This document shows positions 1 to 11,544 of a DNA stretch of 41,751 bases, in pieces. Under the pieces are notes generated by a model. The model worked only from the letters and a program-made list of their open reading frames with translations, made no database searches and had not been told where the DNA came from. Both the position numbers and the translations under genes were made by a program. Positions within the stretch are counted from its first letter, which is position 1. Each line of letters begins with the position of its first letter. The DNA lies in contig NZ_JOTN01000027.1 of assembly GCF_000712595.1 (NCBI RefSeq), forward strand, positions 1 to 41,751, given 5' to 3'. This DNA comes from Bacillus manliponensis. GTDB taxonomy: Bacteria; Bacillota; Bacilli; Bacillales; Bacillaceae_G.

Positions 1-21
1 TCGCGTTTCAGCGACTTTTCT

Positions 22-50
22 AATATAACATTCCTTTGAATGCTAGTCAA
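22..50 (-). promoter_or_regulatory. Sigma-A promoter (P2) reading off the left edge
   Basis: On the minus strand, TTGACT (50-45) and TATATT (27-22) are separated by exactly 17 bp, a near-consensus sigma-A promoter. Transcription would start near position 15 and leave the window. It lies downstream of the gyrA terminator, where Bacillus genomes usually carry an rRNA operon, so this is probably an rrn P2 promoter. The rRNA itself is not visible. Confidence 0.65.
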
Positions 51-97
51 CATTTTTTAAAAACATTTATTGTTTGTCTCACTTGCTGACTTGACTC

Positions 98-126
98 ATT
101 ATACATACTTTAAAACCTACATGCAA
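98..126 (-). promoter_or_regulatory. Sigma-A promoter (P1) reading off the left edge
   Basis: On the minus strand, TTGCAT (126-121) and a perfect TATAAT (103-98) have a 17-bp spacer. It is tandem with the promoter at 22-50, about 76 bp apart, the arrangement typical of Bacillus rrn P1/P2 pairs. It starts just after the gyrA terminator. Confidence 0.6.
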
Positions 127-137
127 GAGTTATTTAC

Positions 138-170
138 AAAAAAAATAAGGAGGAATTATCCCCCCTTATT
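138..170 (-). terminator. Rho-independent terminator of gyrA
   Basis: Read on the minus strand, AATAAGGGGGG and CCTCCTTATT pair around a short AT-rich loop and run straight into eight Ts (138-145). The gyrA stop codon (168-166) is inside the left arm. It ends the dnaA-to-gyrA gene run. Confidence 0.85.
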
Positions 171-2637
171 CTTCATCACCTTCTTGCAGTTCACTTTCAA
201 CTTCATCTTCTTTTTGTGCTTTCGCTACTGTCGCAACTTCTTGATCATCTTCTAAACGAATTAAACGAACACCTTGTGTATTACGTCCCATTTGAGAAAT
301 TTGATCTACAGGCATACGAATCAGCACACCAGCTGCTGTTATTAACATAATATCTTCTTCACCGTAAACTGTCTTAACTGCAATTAACTTACCATTCTTA
401 TCTGTAATATTACATGTCTTAAGCCCTTTACCTCCACGGCTTTGTAAACGATACTCTTCTATCGCCGTACGCTTACCATAACCATTTTTCGTCACGATTA
501 AGACATCCATATTTTCTTCTACAATCTCCATTCCAACAACTTGGTCATCATTGCCCAATGTAATTGCTTTTACTCCCGCTGCGTTACGACCCATAGAGCG
601 AACATCTTCTTCATGGAAACGAATAAGCATTCCATTGCTTGTTCCAACAATCATATCCTTATCCCCTGTCGTTAAACGCACAGAAATTAATTCATCTTCC
701 TCACGAAGAGAAATTGCAATCAATCCATTGTTACGAATGTTTGCGAAAGATGAAAGTGGTGTTCTTTTTGCAATACCATGTTTTGTTGTAAAGAATAAGA
801 ACTGATCATCTCCAAACTCACGAATTGGAATGATTGCATTTACCCACTCACCTTTGTCTACTTCTAGCAAGTTGATAATTGGTATCCCTTTTGCTGTACG
901 ACTATATTCAGGAATTTCATACCCTTTTGTACGATATACTTTCCCTTTATTTGTAAAGAATAGAATATGATCATGCGTCGAAGTCGTTAGTAAATGTTCT
1001 ACAAAGTCATCATCATTTGTGCCCATCCCTTGTACACCACGTCCGCCTCGGTTCTGCGTTTTATAAGTAGAAGCAGGAAGACGCTTCACATAACCGTTAT
1101 GCGTTAATGTAATAACAATATTTTGTTCAGGGATTAAGTCTTCATCTTCAATTGATTCGACGCCACCAACTGTAATTTCTGTTCTTCTTATATCATTGAA
1201 TCGTTCTTTTACTTCCGTTAATTCTTCACGAATAATCTCAAGAACTTTTTCTTCGTCAGCTAAAATTGATTTTAACTCTGCAATTAATTCTAGTAATTCT
1301 TTATACTCTTGTTCAATTTTTTCACGTTCTAAACCTGTTAAACGTTGCAAACGCATATCTAAAATAGCTTGTGCTTGCTTTTCACTTAAACCAAAACGTT
1401 CTACTAATCCTTGCTTTGCAATATCAGCAGTTTTTGAACTACGAATTAAACTAATTACTTCGTCAAGATGATCAAGTGCAATACGTAACCCTTCTAAAAT
1501 ATGTGCACGAGCTTCTGCTTTTTCTAATTCATATGCAGTACGTCTACGAATTACAACTTTTTGGTGCTCTAAGTAGTAATATAGACATTGCTTTAAATTT
1601 AAAACTTGTGGTTCACCATTTACAAGTGAAAGCATGTTAATACCAAAACTCGTTTGAAGAGCAGTATGTTTATACAAATTATTTAATAATACATTTGCAT
1701 TCGCATCACGTCGAATTTCCATAACGATACGCATACCATTTCGATCTGATTCATCACGTAAATCAGTAATACCATCTATTTTTTTATCACGAACAAGTTC
1801 TGCGATTTTCTCAATCAACTTCGCTTTATTTACTTGATATGGAAGCTCTGTTACAATAATCGCTTGTTTGCCATTTGATTTCTCTTCAATTTCAACTTTT
1901 GCACGAAGGATAATCGTGCCTCGTCCTGTTTCATAAGCTCTTCGAATTCCACTTCTACCAAGAATTTGACCTGCAGTAGGGAAATCTGGGCCCGGAATAT
2001 GCTCCATCAGTTCTGCAATCGTAATATCCGGGTTACTACTTAACGCTAGGACACCATCGATAACTTCCCCAAGTTGATGCGGAGGAATATTCGTTGCCAT
2101 ACCAACCGCAATACCTGTCGTACCATTTACTAATAAGTTTGGGAAACGTGCCGGTAAAACGATTGGTTCTCTTTCAGAACCGTCATAGTTATCTTGGTAG
2201 TCAATCGTATTCTTTGTAATATCACGCAACAATTCCATAGAGATTTTAGACATTCTTGCCTCTGTATAACGCATCGCGGCTGCGGAATCGCCATCTATAG
2301 ATCCAAAGTTCCCATGACCATCTACTAACATATAACGCTGACTAAAGTCTTGTGCCATACGTACCATCGTTTCATATACAGCTGAATCACCATGCGGATG
2401 GTACTTACCGATTACTTCACCGACAATACGAGCTGATTTCTTATATGCTTTATCAGCAGTTATACCTAGGTCATTCATTGCATATAAAACCCTTCTATGC
2501 ACAGGCTTTAATCCATCACGAACATCTGGTAACGCACGAGATACAATAACGCTCATCGCATAATCTAAAAAAGAAGTACGCATTTCTTGGCTAATATTAA
2601 TCTCTTTAATTCGCGCCTGTTGTTGGTTGTCTGACAT
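166..2637 (-). CDS. gyrA: DNA gyrase subunit A
   Basis: GyrA is the breakage-reunion subunit of the A2B2 gyrase that introduces negative supercoils ahead of the fork using ATP. The 823-aa product is of normal length. The catalytic tyrosine is Tyr124 in AAMRYTEAR. The quinolone-determining stretch [13 protein letters not shown] carries Ser85 and Glu89, the unmutated residues in Bacillus. The C-terminal beta-pinwheel carries the GyrA box as QNRGGRG and a second related QSRGGKG further on, and the protein ends in an acidic tail. The start chosen is ATG at 2637, 9 nt after GGAGG; an in-frame TTG at 2640 sits directly before it and cannot be excluded. It is the last gene of the dnaA-dnaN-rlbA-recF-gyrB-gyrA run, separated from gyrB by 82 bp. 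Confidence 0.98.
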   Translation of the reverse strand: MSDNQQQARIKEINISQEMRTSFLDYAMSVIVSRALPDVRDGLKPVHRRVLYAMNDLGITADKAYKKSARIVGEVIGKYHPHGDSAVYETMVRMAQDFSQRYMLVDGHGNFGSIDGDSAAAMRYTEARMSKISMELLRDITKNTIDYQDNYDGSEREPIVLPARFPNLLVNGTTGIAVGMATNIPPHQLGEVIDGVLALSSNPDITIAELMEHIPGPDFPTAGQILGRSGIRRAYETGRGTIILRAKVEIEEKSNGKQAIIVTELPYQVNKAKLIEKIAELVRDKKIDGITDLRDESDRNGMRIVMEIRRDANANVLLNNLYKHTALQTSFGINMLSLVNGEPQVLNLKQCLYYYLEHQKVVIRRRTAYELEKAEARAHILEGLRIALDHLDEVISLIRSSKTADIAKQGLVERFGLSEKQAQAILDMRLQRLTGLEREKIEQEYKELLELIAELKSILADEEKVLEIIREELTEVKERFNDIRRTEITVGGVESIEDEDLIPEQNIVITLTHNGYVKRLPASTYKTQNRGGRGVQGMGTNDDDFVEHLLTTSTHDHILFFTNKGKVYRTKGYEIPEYSRTAKGIPIINLLEVDKGEWVNAIIPIREFGDDQFLFFTTKHGIAKRTPLSSFANIRNNGLIAISLREEDELISVRLTTGDKDMIVGTSNGMLIRFHEEDVRSMGRNAAGVKAITLGNDDQVVGMEIVEENMDVLIVTKNGYGKRTAIEEYRLQSRGGKGLKTCNITDKNGKLIAVKTVYGEEDIMLITAAGVLIRMPVDQISQMGRNTQGVRLIRLEDDQEVATVAKAQKEDEVESELQEGDEE

Positions 2638-2690
2638 CAACCAGCACCTCCTCTTACATTTACTATAAAAAATTTTATTTATACATAGAA

Positions 2691-2714
2691 GACAGGAATA
2701 CTAAGATTCCTGTC
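2691..2714 (-). terminator. Hairpin between gyrB and gyrA
   Basis: A perfect 9-bp inverted repeat, GACAGGAAT and ATTCCTGTC, has a 6-nt loop and starts 5 nt after the gyrB stop codon. On the minus strand it is followed by TTCTATG, not a clean T-run, so it is at best a weak terminator or an mRNA-processing or stability hairpin within the gyrBA transcript. Confidence 0.4.
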
Positions 2715-2719
2715 ATTGC

Positions 2720-4657
<1,938 letters not shown>

Positions 4658-4681
4658 CTACTTTTCCATTTAAGACAGAAA

Positions 4682-5806
4682 CTATTTTCCGTCTATTTCA
4701 CAATCCACCGTGCCGCTCGTGACATGAATTGTCTTTGCTTGCTTTAATGTATCATGTTCAATCCCATCAACACTTGTCGTTGTTACAAACGTTTGCACTT
4801 TTCCTTGGATCGTGCCCAGAAGATGAGACTGACGATAATCATCTAATTCTGATAACACATCATCTAATAAAAGGATTGGATATTCGTTAACTTCTGAATA
4901 AATCAATTCAATTTCAGCTAACTTTAGGGAAAGTGCGGTCGTTCGTTGTTGTCCTTGTGAACCAAAGACTTGAACGTTTTTACCGTTAACGAAGAATTGT
5001 AAATCATCACGATGAGGTCCAATTAATGTAGTACCACGGAAAACTTCACGCTGTTTCACTGATTGGAAACTTTCATAGTATACTTCTTTTATTTTCGTCA
5101 AATCCATGGATTCTGATACATCTAGGCTTGGCTTATACACAATTTCAAGCTCTTCTAACCCTCTGCTAATTCCTCTATGAATAGGAGCTGCCCATTCTTG
5201 GAGTAATTTCAAAAATTCAAAGCGTTTTTGTAAAATTTTCACACCATGTTCAATAAGTTGAAGAGTAAAAACATCTAACATTGCTTCTTCACTTGCATTG
5301 CCTTGCATTTTCTTTAACAAATGATTTCGCTGCGTGAGCACTTTTTGATATTGACTTAATTCATAAAGGTAAACTGGTGCAATTTGACCAAGTTCCATAT
5401 CTAAAAATCTTCTTCTCACTTGGGGACTCCCTTTTACAAGATTTAAATCTTCAGGAGCAAACATTACAACATTCATTTCGCCAATGTATTGACTTAGCTT
5501 TTGTTGTTCAAGTTCATTTAACTTTGCTTTTTTCCCCTTTTTAGAAATATTTAATTCTAAAGACATAGAATTACTTCTCTTTTGTACTCGCCCTTTTATT
5601 TTACCATATTCTTCGTCCCATCGTATGAGTTCACGATCATTAGAAGTCCGATGAGATTTTGCCATTGCGAGTACATAAATCGCTTCCATCAAATTCGTTT
5701 TACCTTGTGCATTTTCACCGATAATGACATTGACATTATCTTCAAAAGAAAGTGCTAGCTTTTCATAGTTGCGATAGTTTTGTAATTGTAACTCTTTAAT
5801 ATACAA
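4682..5806 (-). CDS. recF: DNA replication and repair protein RecF
   Basis: RecF is an SMC-like ATPase that helps load RecA at gapped DNA during recombinational repair and fork restart. The 374-aa product shows Walker A GENAQGKT (residues 30-37), the ABC signature [12 protein letters not shown] and Walker [13 protein letters not shown] near the C-terminus. The start codon is TTG at 5806, 4 nt after an AG-rich Shine-Dalgarno (AAAGGGGGAG). No in-frame ATG gives a better N-terminus, and [14 protein letters not shown] matches the family start. It lies 12 bp after rlbA in the same direction, so the two are almost certainly co-transcribed. Confidence 0.96.
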   Translation of the reverse strand: MYIKELQLQNYRNYEKLALSFEDNVNVIIGENAQGKTNLMEAIYVLAMAKSHRTSNDRELIRWDEEYGKIKGRVQKRSNSMSLELNISKKGKKAKLNELEQQKLSQYIGEMNVVMFAPEDLNLVKGSPQVRRRFLDMELGQIAPVYLYELSQYQKVLTQRNHLLKKMQGNASEEAMLDVFTLQLIEHGVKILQKRFEFLKLLQEWAAPIHRGISRGLEELEIVYKPSLDVSESMDLTKIKEVYYESFQSVKQREVFRGTTLIGPHRDDLQFFVNGKNVQVFGSQGQQRTTALSLKLAEIELIYSEVNEYPILLLDDVLSELDDYRQSHLLGTIQGKVQTFVTTTSVDGIEHDTLKQAKTIHVTSGTVDCEIDGK

Positions 5807-5818
5807 AGGGCTCCCCCT

Positions 5819-6031
5819 TTATGCTTGAACTTGAAATGTTCCGATACCCGGAATTTCAACGATATCATTTGCGTATAATTTCTTTCCTCGTCTATTTTCA
5901 AGCTCTTTATTTACATAAACCTCATACTCTTGTAAGAACCATTTCACAGCTCCGCCTGTGTCTAATACACCGCAAAGTTTTAAAAATTGTCCTAATGTAA
6001 TATATTCTGTCGAAATTTGAATCTTTTCCAT
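5819..6031 (-). CDS. rlbA: S4-domain RNA-binding protein RlbA (YaaA)
   Basis: A 70-aa protein that is essentially one S4 RNA-binding domain, with FLKLCGVLDTGGAVKWFLQEYEV resembling the S4 alpha-L fold and an N-R-R-G-K-K-L stretch. It is the conserved small gene between dnaN and recF in Firmicutes, known as YaaA or RlbA and linked to ribosome large-subunit maturation. The start is ATG 6031 with an A/G-rich region just upstream. The position between dnaN and recF supports the assignment; the molecular role comes from family knowledge only. Confidence 0.9.
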   Translation of the reverse strand: MEKIQISTEYITLGQFLKLCGVLDTGGAVKWFLQEYEVYVNKELENRRGKKLYANDIVEIPGIGTFQVQA

Positions 6032-6111
6032 AAAAAATCGCTCACTTTCTAAAAGTGTTCATTCTTTCATTGTACTAAATAAACAAGCATTAGGAAAGTA
6101 AATGCAACTAA

Positions 6112-6148
6112 CAAAGGCTACTAGTCCTTGTATAACTAGTAGCCTTTG
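6112..6148 (-). terminator. Strong hairpin after dnaN
   Basis: A perfect 14-bp inverted repeat (CAAAGGCTACTAGT, 6112-6125, with its complement 6135-6148) has a 9-nt loop, 5 nt after the dnaN stop. On the minus strand only a short TT follows, so termination is probably partial, allowing read-through into rlbA-recF. Confidence 0.6.
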
Positions 6149-6153
6149 AAATT

Positions 6154-7299
6154 TTAATACGTACGTACTGGTAAAATAAGCTGAATAATTGAATCATCAT
6201 TGACTGTACGAATTAAAAACGGTCTCATTGCACCCGTAAAGCTAACCTTAATTTCAGTACTATCTAATGCTTTTAATGCATCCATTACATATTTTGCACT
6301 AAATGATATTTTCAATTCTTCTCCTTCAATTTTTTCACATTGAACTTCTTCTACAACTTTTCCGATTTCAGGAGAGTTTGAAGAAATCTCTAACATTTCT
6401 CCATCAAGAGTAGATAATTTTACAACATTGTTACGTCCGTCTCTTGCTAATAAAGAGGCACGATCAATCGCTTGTAAAAACTCTTTTGTATTTACAAAAA
6501 TATCAGTTTTACTTTCAGCAGGAATTAATCTTGTTGTATCAGGGTAATTCCCTTCTAATAATCTTGAGAAGAATAATAAATGTTTTGTACGGAACAATAC
6601 TTGCTGTTCCGTAATAACGATATCTACCATTTCTTCTGACTCATCAAGAATTTTACTTAATTCATTTAAACTTTTCCCTGGAATTACAACACTAGCTTGA
6701 AACTCATTTGAAATATTTTTGCTTTCCAACTTCGCTTTTCTTAATGCTAAGCGGTGACTATCTGTTGCAATACATGTTAGCTCGCTGTTATATACCTTCC
6801 AGTTTACACCTGTCAAGATTGGTCTTGTTTCTGATGTTGAAACAGCAAACACAGTTTGTCGAATCATATGTTTCAATAAGTCTGTTGGGATTTGAAATAC
6901 ATGATGTTCTTCAATCTGTGGTAATAAAGGATATTCAGATGCATCTAATCCATTTAAATTAAACTCTGATTTCCCAGATTTTATTTTTGTCATAAAATTA
7001 TTTTCGATAGAAATCTCAACAGTTTCTTTCGGCAATTTTTTTACAATCTCACTAAAATATTTTGCTTGTAAAATAATACTACCGTATTGTGATATTTCTA
7101 CAATTTCTTTTCCATTTTCCTCAGTTGGAATGAATGATTCAATTGAGATATCTGCATCACTTCCTGTTAACGTAACACCTTCTTCTGTTGCTACGATCTT
7201 AATCCCAGTTAAAATTGGAATTGTTGTACGTGAGGATACAGCTTTCATAACATCTTGAACACTGCGTACAAGATAATCTTTTTGTATTGAAAAATGCAT
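6154..7299 (-). CDS. dnaN: DNA polymerase III beta subunit (sliding clamp)
   Basis: The beta clamp encircles DNA and tethers the replicative polymerases. The product is 381 aa with the three-domain clamp fold, recognisable by KAVSSRTTIPILTGIKI at the N-terminus, TDSHRLALRK in the middle and the C-terminal MRPFLIRT..QLILPVRTY that forms the partner-binding pocket. The start ATG 7299 lies 8 nt after a GGAGG (7312-7308). The longer reading frame from 7317 is rejected because it would start upstream of this Shine-Dalgarno. It follows dnaA across the 176-bp origin unwinding region. Confidence 0.97.
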   Translation of the reverse strand: MHFSIQKDYLVRSVQDVMKAVSSRTTIPILTGIKIVATEEGVTLTGSDADISIESFIPTEENGKEIVEISQYGSIILQAKYFSEIVKKLPKETVEISIENNFMTKIKSGKSEFNLNGLDASEYPLLPQIEEHHVFQIPTDLLKHMIRQTVFAVSTSETRPILTGVNWKVYNSELTCIATDSHRLALRKAKLESKNISNEFQASVVIPGKSLNELSKILDESEEMVDIVITEQQVLFRTKHLLFFSRLLEGNYPDTTRLIPAESKTDIFVNTKEFLQAIDRASLLARDGRNNVVKLSTLDGEMLEISSNSPEIGKVVEEVQCEKIEGEELKISFSAKYVMDALKALDSTEIKVSFTGAMRPFLIRTVNDDSIIQLILPVRTY

Positions 7300-7320
7300 A
7301 AAGAGAACCTCCGTCAATAT

Positions 7321-7464
7321 AAGATTTTATTTAATTAATAATAATAAAAAATAGTAGTAATAGTAATAGGTCTTGTGGATATGTGGATAACCCCGTTTAA
7401 ATGCGGAAAAACAGTCTATCTACATGTGGATAGACTGTGTGTAAATAAAGGGAAGTTATTCACA
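7321..7464 (-). other. oriC: oriC, unwinding side (dnaA-dnaN intergenic, incC-like; DnaA boxes, DnaA-trios, DUE)
   Basis: Read on the minus strand, the module has a perfect DnaA box TTATCCACA (7390-7382) overlapping ATATCCACA (7382-7374). These are followed after a short spacer by six DnaA-trio repeats on the plus strand, read 3' to 5' from 7369 to 7352 as GAT AAT GAT AAT GAT GAT, and then by an almost pure A/T stretch (7351-7321). This is the arrangement of the Bacillus basal unwinding system: duplex box, trios on which DnaA spreads on single-stranded DNA, then the DNA unwinding element. Further boxes lie at 7425-7433 (CTATCCACA, minus) and 7456-7464 (TTATTCACA, plus). The box at 7425 sits inside a perfect 10-bp inverted repeat (ACAGTCTATC at 7411-7420, complement 7429-7438). 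Confidence 0.88.
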
Positions 7465-7475
7465 TTATTCGACTA

Positions 7476-8819
7476 TTACTTTAAAATATCGTGAATTTCC
7501 TCAAGTTGTTTTTGTAACTGTGTGTCGGTTTTTAATAGTTTCGAAATTTTTTCATGCGCATGAATGACCGTTGTATGATCGCGCCCACCGAATTCTTCTC
7601 CGATTTTTGGCAAGGAGGAGTCTGTTAGCTCACGGGACAAATACATTGCAATTTGTCTCGGGAATGCAACAGATTTTGTACGCTTTTTCGCTTTAAAGTC
7701 GTCCAATTTTATTTGGAAAACATCTCCTACAGCCTTTTGAATATCATAAATCGAGATAATTTTTGGTTTAGAATTTGGAATAATGTCTTTTAATGCTTCG
7801 GCAGCTAAATCAGCATTTATATCTTTATTGATTAACGAAGAATAGGCAACTACACGAATAAGCGCCCCTTCTAATTCACGAATGTTAGAATCAATTTGAT
7901 TCGCAATATAAAGCATGACTTCATTTGGAATATCAAGTCCATCCGCTTTTGCTTTTTTACGTAAAATTGCAATTCTTGTTTCTAAATCTGGTGGCGTAAT
8001 ATCTGTAATAAGTCCCCATTCAAATCTTGAGCGTAAACGATCTTCTAAAGTAGGGATTTCTTTAGGTGGACGGTCACTAGAAATTACGATTTGTTTACTT
8101 TCTTCATGTAACGCATTAAACGTATGGAAGAATTCCTCTTGTGTTTGTTCTTTTCCAGCAAGAAATTGAATATCATCTATAAGTAATACATCTACATTGC
8201 GATATTTATTTCGGAAATCAACAGCTTTATTGTCTCGAATAGAGTTAATAAACTCATTTGTAAACTTTTCAGAAGATAAATACACAACTTTCGCATTTGG
8301 ATTATGCTCGATTACATAGTGACCAATTGCGTGCATTAAGTGTGTTTTTCCTAATCCCACGCCCCCGTAAATGAATAATGGGTTGTACGCTTTAGCCGGT
8401 GCTTCTGCAACAGCTAAAGAAGCAGCATGTGCAAAACGATTACCAGATCCAATAACGAATGTATCAAAAGTATATTTTGGATTTAACATACTTTGTGAAA
8501 ATGGATGTGGATCATCATTGGCTGCAGGTCCCTTAGGAAGTCGAGGTAGGTCAATCTCTTCTTCTGTTTGACTTTGTGGAATGATGAAACGAATGTTCAA
8601 TTCAGCACCTGTTAAATGCTCTAACGTTTCGGCAATTAGTTCAGAATAATGAGATTCTAGCCAATCACGAGCAAATTCATTTGGAGCTGTAATTGTTAAT
8701 ACATCCTTTTTTAAGGTATGTGCTTTTGTTGATTTTAACCACGTTTCGTAGCTAGGTTTGCTAACTTTCTTTTCTAATTCGGATAAAGCACTATTCCATA
8801 AATCTGAGATATTCTCCAA
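7476..8819 (-). CDS. dnaA: Chromosomal replication initiator protein DnaA
   Basis: DnaA binds TTATNCACA boxes, assembles at oriC and melts the origin. It also acts as a transcription regulator. The 447-aa product shows domain I ([20 protein letters not shown]), a variable linker (about 85-110), AAA+ domain III with Walker A GGVGLGKT (152-159) and Walker B VLLIDD (211-216), and domain IV with the box-reading signature [15 protein letters not shown]. The start is TTG at 8819, 6 nt after a run of seven Gs in the Shine-Dalgarno region. No nearby ATG restores the conserved N-terminus. DnaA-box clusters flank it on both sides, as expected for autoregulation. Confidence 0.97.
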   Translation of the reverse strand: MENISDLWNSALSELEKKVSKPSYETWLKSTKAHTLKKDVLTITAPNEFARDWLESHYSELIAETLEHLTGAELNIRFIIPQSQTEEEIDLPRLPKGPAANDDPHPFSQSMLNPKYTFDTFVIGSGNRFAHAASLAVAEAPAKAYNPLFIYGGVGLGKTHLMHAIGHYVIEHNPNAKVVYLSSEKFTNEFINSIRDNKAVDFRNKYRNVDVLLIDDIQFLAGKEQTQEEFFHTFNALHEESKQIVISSDRPPKEIPTLEDRLRSRFEWGLITDITPPDLETRIAILRKKAKADGLDIPNEVMLYIANQIDSNIRELEGALIRVVAYSSLINKDINADLAAEALKDIIPNSKPKIISIYDIQKAVGDVFQIKLDDFKAKKRTKSVAFPRQIAMYLSRELTDSSLPKIGEEFGGRDHTTVIHAHEKISKLLKTDTQLQKQLEEIHDILK

Positions 8820-9306
8820 GAGTGTTCCCCCCCTTACTTAAAGTAGTAAAAAATATACGGTATAACATTTATAAAAAACCAAAAATAACATTGTATATTT
8901 ATTCGAATGACTTTTAAAAATAAAAAGGCAGCTTAAATTATGAAGTAAGATTTTTAATAAAATACACAGTTGTGGGTAACTAATTATTCACATGTTACAA
9001 AACATGTCCACAAGTTATTCACAAACTGTGGATAAAAAATAAATGACAAAAACTTATTCAAAGTGAAAACACAACTATAATATCAAAAAAAGACAGGTAT
9101 AGCAATGACTTTACGAAAGTTATCCACAAAATCAATAACTTGTGGAATAAACTTGTCCACAATACGATATACTGTGTAAAAGTAAAAAAAAGATTTGTGG
9201 ATATAAAAATGTGGCCAAATTTTTTATCCACAGGTTTGAAAATGATTGTGAAAAAAGCTGTGAATAGATTTGGAAAATGAATATTTGATGAAAATTTGGA
9301 GAACCA
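8820..9306. other. oriC: oriC, upstream side (dnaA-rpmH intergenic, incA/incB-like DnaA-box cluster)
   Basis: This 560-bp gene-free stretch is very AT-rich and full of DnaA boxes. Perfect TTATNCACA matches are at 8984-8992 (+), 9015-9023 (+), 9027-9035 (-), 9120-9128 (+) and 9224-9232 (+). One-mismatch boxes are at 8971-8979 (-), 9153-9161 (+), 9196-9204 (-) and 9259-9267 (-). Together with the dnaA-dnaN module this forms a bipartite origin like that of B. subtilis. The dnaA promoter must lie here on the minus strand, but I could not pick one -10/-35 pair with confidence. Confidence 0.88.
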
Positions 9307-9336
9307 TTGACATTTTCCTAGAAAATTAACTATAAT
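9307..9336 (+). promoter_or_regulatory. rpmH promoter
   Basis: TTGACA (9307-9312) and TATAAT (9331-9336), both perfect sigma-A hexamers, are separated by 18 bp. They end 45 bp before the rpmH start and are the first promoter to the right of oriC. Confidence 0.8.
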
Positions 9337-9381
9337 TTATAGGACTGTCTTTAACAGTTATTCCTCAGGGAGGTGTCATAT

Positions 9382-9516
9382 ATGAAGAGAACTTATCAAC
9401 CAAATAAACGTAAGCGCAGCAAAGTACATGGTTTCCGTAGCCGTATGAGCACTGCAAACGGACGTAAAGTTTTAGCAGCTCGTCGTCGTAAAGGAAGAAA
9501 AGTATTATCTGCGTAG
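9382..9516 (+). CDS. rpmH: 50S ribosomal protein L34
   Basis: A 44-aa, extremely basic protein beginning [19 protein letters not shown] and ending [11 protein letters not shown], the full-length signature of bacterial L34. L34 is a late-assembling protein of the large subunit. The Shine-Dalgarno AGGGAGGTG precedes the ATG. It is the first gene rightward from oriC, with a near-consensus promoter in front and a terminator-type hairpin between it and rnpA, so L34 is expected to be made in excess of RnpA. Confidence 0.97.
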   Translation: MKRTYQPNKRKRSKVHGFRSRMSTANGRKVLAARRRKGRKVLSA

Positions 9517-9517
9517 G

Positions 9518-9543
9518 CCACTGATCGTTCAGTGGTCTTTTTT
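9518..9543 (+). terminator. Terminator/attenuator between rpmH and rnpA
   Basis: CCACTGA (9518-9524) and TCAGTGG (9529-9535) form a perfect 7-bp stem with a TCGT loop, followed by TCTTTTTTTC. It probably reduces read-through from the strong rpmH promoter into rnpA. Confidence 0.85.
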
Positions 9544-9593
9544 CTAGTAATGATGAATTTTCCGCTGATGAAATACAGGAGTGTTCAATTGAT

Positions 9594-9959
9594 ATGAAGA
9601 AAAGAAATCGTATAAAGAAGAATGATGAATTCCAGGCTGTTTTTCAAAATGGAAAATCAAGTGCAAATCGTCAATTTGTTGTGTATCAGCTGGAGAAAAA
9701 GCAACAGCCATACTTTCGAATTGGTCTTTCCGTGAGTAAGAAAATAGGAAACGCTGTAATGCGAAATCGAATTAAGCGCATGGTTCGTCAAGCATTCTTA
9801 GAATTAAAAGATGAAATAGATGTTGGGAAAGATCTTGTGATAATCGCAAGAAAACCTTGTACAGATATGACTTATGAAGAATTAAAAAAAAGTTTAGTTC
9901 ATGTCTTAAATCGCTCTGGGATTAAAGTAACAAAAGGTAGCGCAGCGAAAGGGAAATGA
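9594..9959 (+). CDS. rnpA: Ribonuclease P protein component
   Basis: RnpA is the protein cofactor of RNase P, which matures tRNA 5' ends; the catalytic RNA is not in this window. The 121-aa product has the RnpA fold and the RNR signature in [23 protein letters not shown], which contacts the P RNA. The start is ATG 9594. The only Shine-Dalgarno (AGGAG, 9577-9581) is 12 nt away, rather far, and an in-frame ATT lies at a better distance (9588), so the true start may be unusual. It belongs to the conserved rpmH-rnpA-yidC-khpB order. Confidence 0.95.
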   Translation: MKKRNRIKKNDEFQAVFQNGKSSANRQFVVYQLEKKQQPYFRIGLSVSKKIGNAVMRNRIKRMVRQAFLELKDEIDVGKDLVIIARKPCTDMTYEELKKSLVHVLNRSGIKVTKGSAAKGK

Positions 9960-9998
9960 ATTACACTATATACATACCGAAACAAGGAGGAGTAGGCT

Positions 9999-10766
9999 GT
10001 GAAGAAAAAGATAGGCTTACTAACCATGGTAATTGCTCTTATGATGATTACTGCTGGTTGTGGTGATTTAGATAAGCCGATTACATCGGAAAGTACAGGT
10101 TTTTGGAATGAATATTTCGTCTATCCACTTTCCTGGTTAATCACGTATTTTGCAGATTTATTTAATGAGAACTATGGATTGGCAATTGTTATTACAACTT
10201 TGATTATTCGTTTTGCGTTATTACCTTTAATGATTAAACAAACGAAGAGTACAAAAGCAATGCAAGCATTGCAACCTGAAATGGTAAAATTAAAAGAAAA
10301 GTATAGCTCTAAAGATCAGGCAACACAGCAAAAGTTACAACAAGAAATGATGCAGATGTATCAAAAACATGGTGTAAATCCAGTTGCGGGTTGTTTACCA
10401 ATCTTTATTCAAATGCCAATCTTATTTGCGTTTTACCATGCAATTATGAGAACGACAGAAATTAGTCAACATACTTTCTTATGGTTTGATTTAGGACAAC
10501 CTGATCCAATTTACGTATTACCAATTATTGCGGCAATTACAACATTTATTCAGCAGAAGCTTGCAATGGCGGGAACTGCAAACCAAAATCCGCAAATGGC
10601 AATGATGTTATGGCTTATGCCAATTATGATTTTAATCTTTGCGATTAACTTCCCAGCTGCATTATCGCTTTACTGGGTAGTTGGTAATATATTTGGTATC
10701 GCTCAAATGTACTTTATTAAAGGTCCAGAAATTAGAGCAAATAGCGCTGGAGGATCGAAAAAGTGA
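9999..10766 (+). CDS. yidC: Membrane protein insertase YidC1 / SpoIIIJ
   Basis: Inserts and folds membrane proteins with or without Sec. In Bacillus this paralogue (SpoIIIJ) is also needed for late sporulation through the SpoIIIA-SpoIIQ channel. The 255-aa product starts with a GTG codon 8 nt after AAGGAGG. It has a lipoprotein signal peptide with lipobox ITAGC (Cys21) and five membrane segments. The conserved groove arginine is Arg71 in [16 protein letters not shown]. The cytoplasmic hairpin after it is rich in Lys and Gln ([22 protein letters not shown]). The stop overlaps the khpB start by four bases (GTGA), so the two are translationally coupled. Confidence 0.95.
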   Translation: MKKKIGLLTMVIALMMITAGCGDLDKPITSESTGFWNEYFVYPLSWLITYFADLFNENYGLAIVITTLIIRFALLPLMIKQTKSTKAMQALQPEMVKLKEKYSSKDQATQQKLQQEMMQMYQKHGVNPVAGCLPIFIQMPILFAFYHAIMRTTEISQHTFLWFDLGQPDPIYVLPIIAAITTFIQQKLAMAGTANQNPQMAMMLWLMPIMILIFAINFPAALSLYWVVGNIFGIAQMYFIKGPEIRANSAGGSKK

Positions 10767-11380
10767 GTATCGTTACTGCTAAAGGGCAAAATGTCGAGGA
10801 AGCAGTAGGCGAAGCGTTAAAACAATTGAATGTTTCAAAAGATAAGGTTGAAATTCAAATCATCGATGAGGGAAAAAGAGGATTTCTTGGTATTTTCGGG
10901 AAACGACCTGCTATCGTTGAAGTTATGATAAAGAAAAATCCAGTTGAAGAGTCTGAACGCTACTTGAGAAATATTGTACGAGAGATGGGAATAGATGTCG
11001 ATCTTGAAAGGAAAGTGAAAGGACGAGAGATTCTCTTTTCCTTTTCTGGAAAAGATGTTGGTGTTTTAATTGGAAAAAGAGGAATTAATTTAAACTCTTT
11101 GCAAAATTTAACAAATCTTGTTGCGAATCGCAGTACGAAACAATATATTAATGTGACTGTAGATGCAGGAGATTATCGTAATAAGAGAAAAGATACGTTG
11201 GAAGGGCTTGCACAGCGACTAGCAAAGCAAGTAACGGCTGTACAAAAGCGTGCCGTATTAGAGCCAATGCCTTCTTTTGAAAGAAAAATTATTCACCAAG
11301 CGTTATCTAATCATCCGTATGTTATTACAACATCTGAAGGGAAAGAACCGCATCGTCATGTTGTGGTGTCACCTAAATAA
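10763..11380 (+). CDS. khpB: RNA-binding protein KhpB (Jag/EloR)
   Basis: KhpB binds RNA, partners with KhpA, and in Gram-positives affects cell elongation and sporulation. The 205-aa product has a Jag-N domain (about 1-50, [16 protein letters not shown] and [13 protein letters not shown]), a KH domain with the GxxG loop as GKRG ([14 protein letters not shown]), and a C-terminal R3H domain ([19 protein letters not shown] and [12 protein letters not shown]). The start is GTG, overlapping the yidC stop. It is the last gene of the rpmH-rnpA-yidC-khpB group, followed by a strong terminator. Confidence 0.93.
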   Translation: MSIVTAKGQNVEEAVGEALKQLNVSKDKVEIQIIDEGKRGFLGIFGKRPAIVEVMIKKNPVEESERYLRNIVREMGIDVDLERKVKGREILFSFSGKDVGVLIGKRGINLNSLQNLTNLVANRSTKQYINVTVDAGDYRNKRKDTLEGLAQRLAKQVTAVQKRAVLEPMPSFERKIIHQALSNHPYVITTSEGKEPHRHVVVSPK

Positions 11381-11411
11381 GAAGATAGAGTGTTTGTGCT
11401 ATTGGATTGGT

Positions 11412-11446
11412 AAAAAACCGGTTACTCATTGGAGAGCCGGTTTTTT
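11412..11446 (+). terminator. Terminator of the rpmH-khpB group
   Basis: AAAAAACCGG (11412-11421) pairs perfectly with CCGGTTTTTT (11437-11446) around a 15-nt loop that can itself form a small CTC/GAG stem. It ends in a run of seven Ts and could work on both strands. Confidence 0.88.
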
Positions 11447-11544
11447 TAATGAGTAAATAACATGTAATTTTTTCCTTTTCGAAGATATTTTTCTTATAAA
11501 ACTTTTTTGTATTTCTTGTAGATGGATAAATTAAAAAGAATGAG

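Noticed and set aside
471-480. TACCATAA motif within gyrA
   Set aside because: Eight-base coincidence in an essential coding sequence, on the other side of the origin.
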